From the NCBI RefSeq assembly GCF_009763245.1, contig NZ_WKJZ01000001.1, forward strand, positions 1,008,455 through 1,072,454: DNA of 64,000 nucleotides. The letters run 5' to 3'. Within the stretch, counting starts at the first letter, position 1, and each line of letters opens with the position of its first letter. Under the pieces are notes generated by a model that saw only the letters and a program-made list of their open reading frames with translations, did not search any database and was not told the origin of the DNA. This stretch comes from Pseudomonas xionganensis (GTDB lineage: Bacteria; Pseudomonadota; Gammaproteobacteria; Pseudomonadales; Pseudomonadaceae). Shown in pieces: positions 59,659 to 64,000 of this stretch. A program made the position numbers and the translations under genes.

Positions 59659-61107
59659 ATGCACGGACTTTTGGCGCGTTTGCGTGTTGTGTCGCCCGTT
59701 CAGCTGGCGTTCTTCGGCAGCTTGTTGCTGTCGTTGGTGGCGGTTATGGGAGAGGTCACCATCGGTAAGGATGGTGCGTTCTATGTGGATATAGCGGCGA
59801 CCTTTCTGGAGTCTGGATTGGCGGCCGCCTTCGATCGGTTCAACTGGCCCTGGTTCTCGGTACTGCTGGGTAGCCTGCATGGGCTGACCGGTATTCCAAC
59901 TGAGGCGCTCGCCTATCTGCTTTGTGCGTTGTTTATGGCGGGTACCTGTGCGCTTTTGGTGGATATCACCCTTCAGCGTGCGCCACAGGCTGGCTATTGG
60001 GCGTGCCTGGTTGTCCTGGCAATGCCGGCGTTCAACAGCTTTCGCGGCGATGTGTTGCGCGAGTTTGGCTTCTGGTTTTTTAGTGTGTTGGCATTGTGGC
60101 AAGCCATGCGCTGGGCGCAGCGGCCGAGCTGGACCGGTGGTGTGCTGATTCAGCTGGCTATTGGCTTGGCCGCCCTGTTTCGTATGGAGGCGGTGTTGCT
60201 GATGCCGGCGTTGGCCGTCTGGCAGTTGAGCCTGCTGCGTTCGTTCGCCGGCTTGCGCACATTTATTCAGCTTAATCTGTTGCCGCTGCTGTTGGTGGTG
60301 GCGGGTGTTATTGGTCTGCTGGTCGCCAACGTATCCTTGGGGCGCCTGGCGGATTATGCCGAGATGCTGGACCCACGACAGATCCAGAAAGGCTTTGAGG
60401 CCAAGGCTGATCTGCTGGGCGAAACCGTCATGCATCGTTTCTCGGCCAATGATGGGGGCGAGGTGCTGTTCTTCGGCTTGCTGGGCAGCGTGTTGTTGAA
60501 GTTCCTCAAGCTGTTTGGGCCTTTTCTGGTGCCGTTTTTCTTTAGCCAGGGGCGTGCCGCAGTCAAACAGTATGTTCAGGATTACAAGCCTTTCGTCTGG
60601 ACGCTGCTGTTCTACTTCGTCGTGATCATGCTGTTCTACATCCAGCAGTTGTTTATGAATGCCCGTTACCTCAGCTTCCTCAATATGCTTGCTGTTCCGG
60701 CTGCGGTCATAGCTTTTGCCTGGTTTGCCCAGCAGTTCCCACGCTGGAGCAAGGCCTTGGCGTTTGTTGCTCTGCTGGTGATGCTGGATAACGTGATTTC
60801 CTTGTCGGCGAAGAAAACCCACTATGTCGATAGTGGTCGCTGGATTGGCGCGAACCTGGATCCTGCTGCTTCGATCTATTACGAAGACTCGCGTATCGCC
60901 TACCACGCCGGGCGCGGTTATCCCAAGCGCGGCGTAGCGCCGCGCATGGCCATGAGCGAGGCGTACCGTGAACGCTACGATTACTTTGTGATTGAAGCTG
61001 ATGGTGACGAACAGTGGCTGCTGGAATGGCTGCAGCAGCATGATCTGCGGGTGATCGAGAAATTCGCCAACCGCAAGAAGGATACCGTGTTGGTTATCGG
61101 CAACTGA
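59659..61107 (+). CDS. polytopic membrane glycosyltransferase-like protein
   Basis: A 482-residue inner-membrane protein with about ten transmembrane helices. A first periplasmic loop carries GKDGAFYVDIAATFLESG, resembling the acidic loop of GT39/ArnT-like lipid-linked sugar transferases. A soluble C-terminal part of about 90 residues (DPAASIYYEDSRIAYHAGRG) lies outside. It may add a polyprenyl-linked sugar to the LPS core, but I do not recognise the family with certainty. The ATG at 59659 follows GGGGAGAGG; an ATG at 59638 overlapping the previous stop is an alternative. It converges with the kinase-like gene at 61108. Confidence 0.65.
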   Translation: MHGLLARLRVVSPVQLAFFGSLLLSLVAVMGEVTIGKDGAFYVDIAATFLESGLAAAFDRFNWPWFSVLLGSLHGLTGIPTEALAYLLCALFMAGTCALLVDITLQRAPQAGYWACLVVLAMPAFNSFRGDVLREFGFWFFSVLALWQAMRWAQRPSWTGGVLIQLAIGLAALFRMEAVLLMPALAVWQLSLLRSFAGLRTFIQLNLLPLLLVVAGVIGLLVANVSLGRLADYAEMLDPRQIQKGFEAKADLLGETVMHRFSANDGGEVLFFGLLGSVLLKFLKLFGPFLVPFFFSQGRAAVKQYVQDYKPFVWTLLFYFVVIMLFYIQQLFMNARYLSFLNMLAVPAAVIAFAWFAQQFPRWSKALAFVALLVMLDNVISLSAKKTHYVDSGRWIGANLDPAASIYYEDSRIAYHAGRGYPKRGVAPRMAMSEAYRERYDYFVIEADGDEQWLLEWLQQHDLRVIEKFANRKKDTVLVIGN

Positions 61108-61752
61108 TCAGCGTGCCAGCAAGTGGCTCCGCAGCGCCTGGGCATCCATGCGCAGCGGAGAATGGCGCAGGTACTCAACAAAACAGGCCTCGGCTTGTGG
61201 GCTGGTGAGTAGCTGATGGTCTTTCCTGTCTCTACTGAGGTGGCGGAAGTTGCGCAGGCGCTTGTGCCTACCCAGCGCGCGCGCACTCTTCTGCAGGTCG
61301 GCTATATCGATCAGCCCCAGTCGGTGGTCCGGCGTTAAGACGATATTGCCCAGATGTAGTGAGCGGAAATAGATACCTTGCTGATGCAGTTGGGCGATAA
61401 AACGTCCCAGCTCGCCGAAGAGCTGCGGGTTGAGCTCTTCCTCTTCCAGTTGCCGGAGTGTGCGCCCGGCCAGCGGCTGGTAATGCACGGCGTCGCGAGC
61501 GATGGCGCAGATCCGGTAGGTGTTGATGATCTGCGGGCAAGGCAGGCCCAACTGTTGCAGCTTCTGGGCGTTGCTGGCGAAGCGGGCGGCATAGGGCCAT
61601 AGTGCGGCGGAAGTGAGCCAGCGCTTGCGTCTGAATAATTTGAGAAAACTGCCGTCCTGCAGACGCAGCACCTTGTCGCCGTGGCTGTCGTCTTCGAGCA
61701 CGCAGGCGTTCTGACGCAGTTCTTCGTAATGGGCTTTTGACAGTGCTTGCAT
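61108..61752 (-). CDS. kinase-fold protein beside msbA (PA4998-like)
   Basis: A 214-residue protein with the Kdo/WaaP kinase-like fold. LKLFRRKRW is a Lys-rich nucleotide strand. The catalytic region reads YFRSLHLGNIVLTPD, with Ser where kinases have Asp, followed by LGLIDIADL with a metal-type Asp. It probably belongs to the LPS phosphorylation group, possibly inactive as a kinase. Only minus-strand gene of the LPS locus. The ATG at 61752 has AGGTGG upstream, and the divergent msbA starts 112 bases away. Confidence 0.72.
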   Translation of the reverse strand: MQALSKAHYEELRQNACVLEDDSHGDKVLRLQDGSFLKLFRRKRWLTSAALWPYAARFASNAQKLQQLGLPCPQIINTYRICAIARDAVHYQPLAGRTLRQLEEEELNPQLFGELGRFIAQLHQQGIYFRSLHLGNIVLTPDHRLGLIDIADLQKSARALGRHKRLRNFRHLSRDRKDHQLLTSPQAEACFVEYLRHSPLRMDAQALRSHLLAR

Positions 61753-61864
61753 AGGGCCACCTAACCTCGGGGTCGCATAGTCTAACCGAGAGTGCATGCC
61801 GGGGCGGCGGCAAAATAGGCTCGTGTTACACTCGCGCCCTTCTTTTGTTGCCACGGCGAGTTCC

Positions 61865-63658
61865 ATGAGCCAGTCCAACCAGTCATCGCCCTCCAGTCTG
61901 AAGATCTACCTACGTCTGCTGACTTATGTTCGGCCTTACATTGGCCTGTTTATGATCAGTATTCTGGGCTTTCTGATCTTTGCTTCCACTCAGCCCATGC
62001 TGGGCTACATGCTTAAGTACTTTGTCGACGGCCTCGCCAACCCTGCGGCCAGCCTGTTTCCGGATGTGCCTTATCTGCAGGATCTGCAGTTGCTGCAGGT
62101 GGTGCCGCTGTTGATCGTGTTTATCGCGCTATGGCAGGGGGTTGGCTCGTTCCTGGGTAACTTCTTTCTGGCCAAGGTATCTCTTGGGTTAGTGCACGAT
62201 CTGCGGGTGACGCTGTTTAACAACCTGCTGACGTTGCCCAATCGCTATTTCGACAATCACAACTCTGGGCATCTGATCTCCCGTATTACCTACAACGTGA
62301 CCATGGTCACCGGCGCGGCCACAGACGCGATCAAGGTCGTGGTGCGCGAGGGCATGACGGTGATTTTCCTGTTTGCCACCCTGCTGTGGATGAACTGGAA
62401 GCTGACTCTGGTGATGGTCGCCATCCTGCCCATCATCGGGGTGATGGTGGTCAGTGCCAGCAAGAAATTTCGCAAGCAGAGCAAGAAAATCCAGGTAGCC
62501 ATGGGTGATGTAACCCATGTGGCATCCGAAACCATTCAGGGTTATCGCGTTGTGCGCAGTTTCGGCGGTGAGCCCTATGAGCAGGAACGTTTCGGCGAAG
62601 CCAGCATGGCCAATCGGCAGAAGCAGTTGCAAATGGTCAAGACCAATGCGGTCTACACCCCTAGCCTGCAGTTGGTGATCTATAGCGCCATGGCCGTGCT
62701 GATGTTCCTGGTTCTGCTGCTGCGCGGCGATGCCAGTGCCGGCGATCTTGTTGCTTACATTACTTTGGCGGGGCTGCTACCCAAGCCGATACGCCAGTTG
62801 TCCGAGGTCAGTTCAACCATTCAGAAAGGTGTGGCGGGGGCTGATAGTATTTTCGAACAGCTCGATGAGGCGCCAGAAATCGATCGTGGTACCAAGGAAC
62901 TTGAACGGGTCAGTGGCCGTTTGGAAGTGTGCAATCTGAGCTTCAGCTATCCAGGAACCGAGCAGCCGGTATTGAGCAATATTTCTTTTGTAGCCGAACC
63001 TGGGCAAATGGTCGCGCTGGTTGGCCGGTCAGGCAGTGGCAAGTCCACTCTGGCAAGCCTGATTCCGCGCTTCTATCACCATGAACATGGCCAGATTCTG
63101 CTGGATGGGGTGGATGTCGAGGATTACACCCTGCGCAACTTGCGTCGTCATATCGCGCTGGTGACCCAGCATGTGACTCTGTTCAATGACACGGTCGGCA
63201 ATAACATCGCTTATGGCGACCTTGCCGGCGCACCTTTGGACGACGTTCAGCGTGCGGCCGAAGCGGCCTATGCTGCAGAGTTTATCGAGCAGATGCCTCG
63301 GGGTTACGACACTCTAGTGGGCGAGAATGGTGTGCTGTTGTCTGGCGGGCAGCGTCAGCGCCTGGCGATTGCCCGCGCATTGCTCAAGGATGCACCGCTG
63401 TTGATTCTGGATGAGGCGACATCGGCGCTGGATACCGAGTCGGAGCGGCATATCCAGGCTGCGCTGGATCGGGTCATGCAGGGGCGCACGACGCTGGTCA
63501 TCGCCCACCGCCTGACGACCATCGAGAAGGCCGGCCTGATTCTGGTAATGGATCAAGGGCGTATCGTCGAGCGCGGAACCCATCACGAACTGTTGGCGCT
63601 TAATGGTTATTACGCACGGCTGCATGCCAAGCAGTTCAAGGATGAAGATGACGAGTAG
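61865..63658 (+). CDS. msbA: lipid A/LPS flippase MsbA (ABC exporter)
   Basis: Homodimeric ABC exporter of 597 residues that flips core-lipid A across the inner membrane. Six transmembrane helices lie in about 30-330. The nucleotide-binding domain follows with Walker A GRSGSGKST, the Q-loop VTQHVTLF, the signature LSGGQRQR, Walker B LLILDEATSALD and the H-loop IAHRLTT. Length is close to E. coli MsbA (582). The ATG at 61865 is preferred because the upstream in-frame residues are not conserved. It stands at the end of the LPS core locus, as in P. aeruginosa. Confidence 0.92.
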   Translation: MSQSNQSSPSSLKIYLRLLTYVRPYIGLFMISILGFLIFASTQPMLGYMLKYFVDGLANPAASLFPDVPYLQDLQLLQVVPLLIVFIALWQGVGSFLGNFFLAKVSLGLVHDLRVTLFNNLLTLPNRYFDNHNSGHLISRITYNVTMVTGAATDAIKVVVREGMTVIFLFATLLWMNWKLTLVMVAILPIIGVMVVSASKKFRKQSKKIQVAMGDVTHVASETIQGYRVVRSFGGEPYEQERFGEASMANRQKQLQMVKTNAVYTPSLQLVIYSAMAVLMFLVLLLRGDASAGDLVAYITLAGLLPKPIRQLSEVSSTIQKGVAGADSIFEQLDEAPEIDRGTKELERVSGRLEVCNLSFSYPGTEQPVLSNISFVAEPGQMVALVGRSGSGKSTLASLIPRFYHHEHGQILLDGVDVEDYTLRNLRRHIALVTQHVTLFNDTVGNNIAYGDLAGAPLDDVQRAAEAAYAAEFIEQMPRGYDTLVGENGVLLSGGQRQRLAIARALLKDAPLLILDEATSALDTESERHIQAALDRVMQGRTTLVIAHRLTTIEKAGLILVMDQGRIVERGTHHELLALNGYYARLHAKQFKDEDDE

Positions 63659-63808
63659 GTTTCCTCTGCATAAAGATGCGGTGCCTTTCTCGGGGTGGAC
63701 TTTCGCGATGATCGTTTTGGGATTGTCCGGGGTTGGCCAGAGATAAGTAACGTCGTGTCTTGGTGCGCCGAGATGCCGGATTCTTTTCTGCCTTTTTTGG
63801 GGGGTGTA

Positions 63809-64000
63809 ATGCTTGCGAACACAGCAGTATTAACTCAGCTACCTGAAGCTGAAGCTTTTTCCCGTTGGTTGGAGGTGGATGGTGATTGGGTTGAAGAGCC
63901 CAATGTACGTCGCGGAGGTATGAGCGGTGTAAAGCGCATCTACACCGAGTCAGGGAAGGTGCTCTATCGCAAGCAGCAGGATGGTCATATCTATCGCAGT
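63809..64000 (+). CDS. InaA-like kinase-fold protein (partial, C-terminus outside window)
   Basis: The first 64 codons of an open gene starting with ATG at 63809 after a G-rich stretch (GGGGGG at 63799-63804). The sequence VEEPNVRRGGMSGVKRI and VLYRKQQ closely parallels the N-terminus of the InaA-like protein at 54794-55540 (DEPNTERGGWSSVYR and FYLKRQ), so it is a paralog. The catalytic region lies beyond the window edge. No gene was seen in the 150 bases between msbA and this start. Confidence 0.75.
   Translation, partial: MLANTAVLTQLPEAEAFSRWLEVDGDWVEEPNVRRGGMSGVKRIYTESGKVLYRKQQDGHIYRS

Overview
The window is a chromosomal segment of a GC-rich gammaproteobacterium, almost certainly Pseudomonas or a very close relative. 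From memory (not searched), the gene order from the ParA-like gene through msbA follows the P. aeruginosa PAO1 block from about PA5028 down to PA4997: parA-like, usp, hotdog thioesterase, trx, metY, SLC13, selO, mscK-like, nhaP2, acyl-CoA dehydrogenase, msrA, dipA, aceF-aceE, glnE, ilvE, waaF-waaC-waaG-waaP, LPS kinases, carbamoyltransferase, msbA. No tRNA, rRNA or CRISPR array was seen. Coding density is high, with many 1-4 base stop/start overlaps.

Region 1 (1-15,550, minus strand) is an aryl polyene (APE) type biosynthetic cluster that runs off the left edge. Read in transcription order it has a chain-length-factor-like ketosynthase, a PlsC-type acyltransferase, two acyl carrier proteins, a COG4648-type membrane protein, and an AMP-ligase fused to a hotdog dehydratase (ApeH-ApeI). 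These are followed by a family 2 glycosyltransferase, an LpxL-like acyltransferase, a HAL/PAL/TAL-family ammonia-lyase, a thioesterase, a LolA-like carrier, an MMPL exporter, a flavoprotein with halogenase-type motifs, a DUF3261-type lipoprotein, a ketosynthase, a dehydratase and a FabG-like ketoreductase. Together they would load an aromatic acid on an ACP, extend it to a conjugated polyene, attach it to a lipid-like anchor and export it to the outer membrane. A 525-bp inverted-repeat element splits the cluster and abuts the LolA-like gene, which has lost an obvious start codon.

Region 2 (15,999-41,052) is core and accessory housekeeping: ParA-like ATPase, universal stress protein, thioredoxin 2, homocysteine synthase, SLC13 transporter, a secreted lipase with its foldase (apparently inserted into the conserved order), SelO, an MscK-like channel, NhaP2, an acyl-CoA dehydrogenase, a nitronate monooxygenase-like enzyme, RlmJ, an HD-GYP protein, a YjfB-like protein, MsrA, and a DipA-like c-di-GMP phosphodiesterase divergent from a small secreted protein. 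REP and MITE-like repeats lie in many of the gaps.

Region 3 (41,519-50,042) holds aceF-aceE, divergent from glnE and then ilvE. The aceE-glnE gap has two copies of a palindrome matching the RpiR-family (RccR/HexR) operator type.

Region 4 (50,102-64,000) is the LPS core locus: heptosyltransferases II and I, the WaaG glucosyltransferase, WaaP kinase, three further kinase-fold genes (one with two kinase halves), a carbamoyltransferase, a family 2 glycosyltransferase, a polytopic glycosyltransferase-like protein, another kinase-like gene facing the lipid A flippase msbA, and the start of an InaA-like kinase at the right edge. Several of these kinase-fold proteins keep the catalytic Asp and several appear to have lost it.
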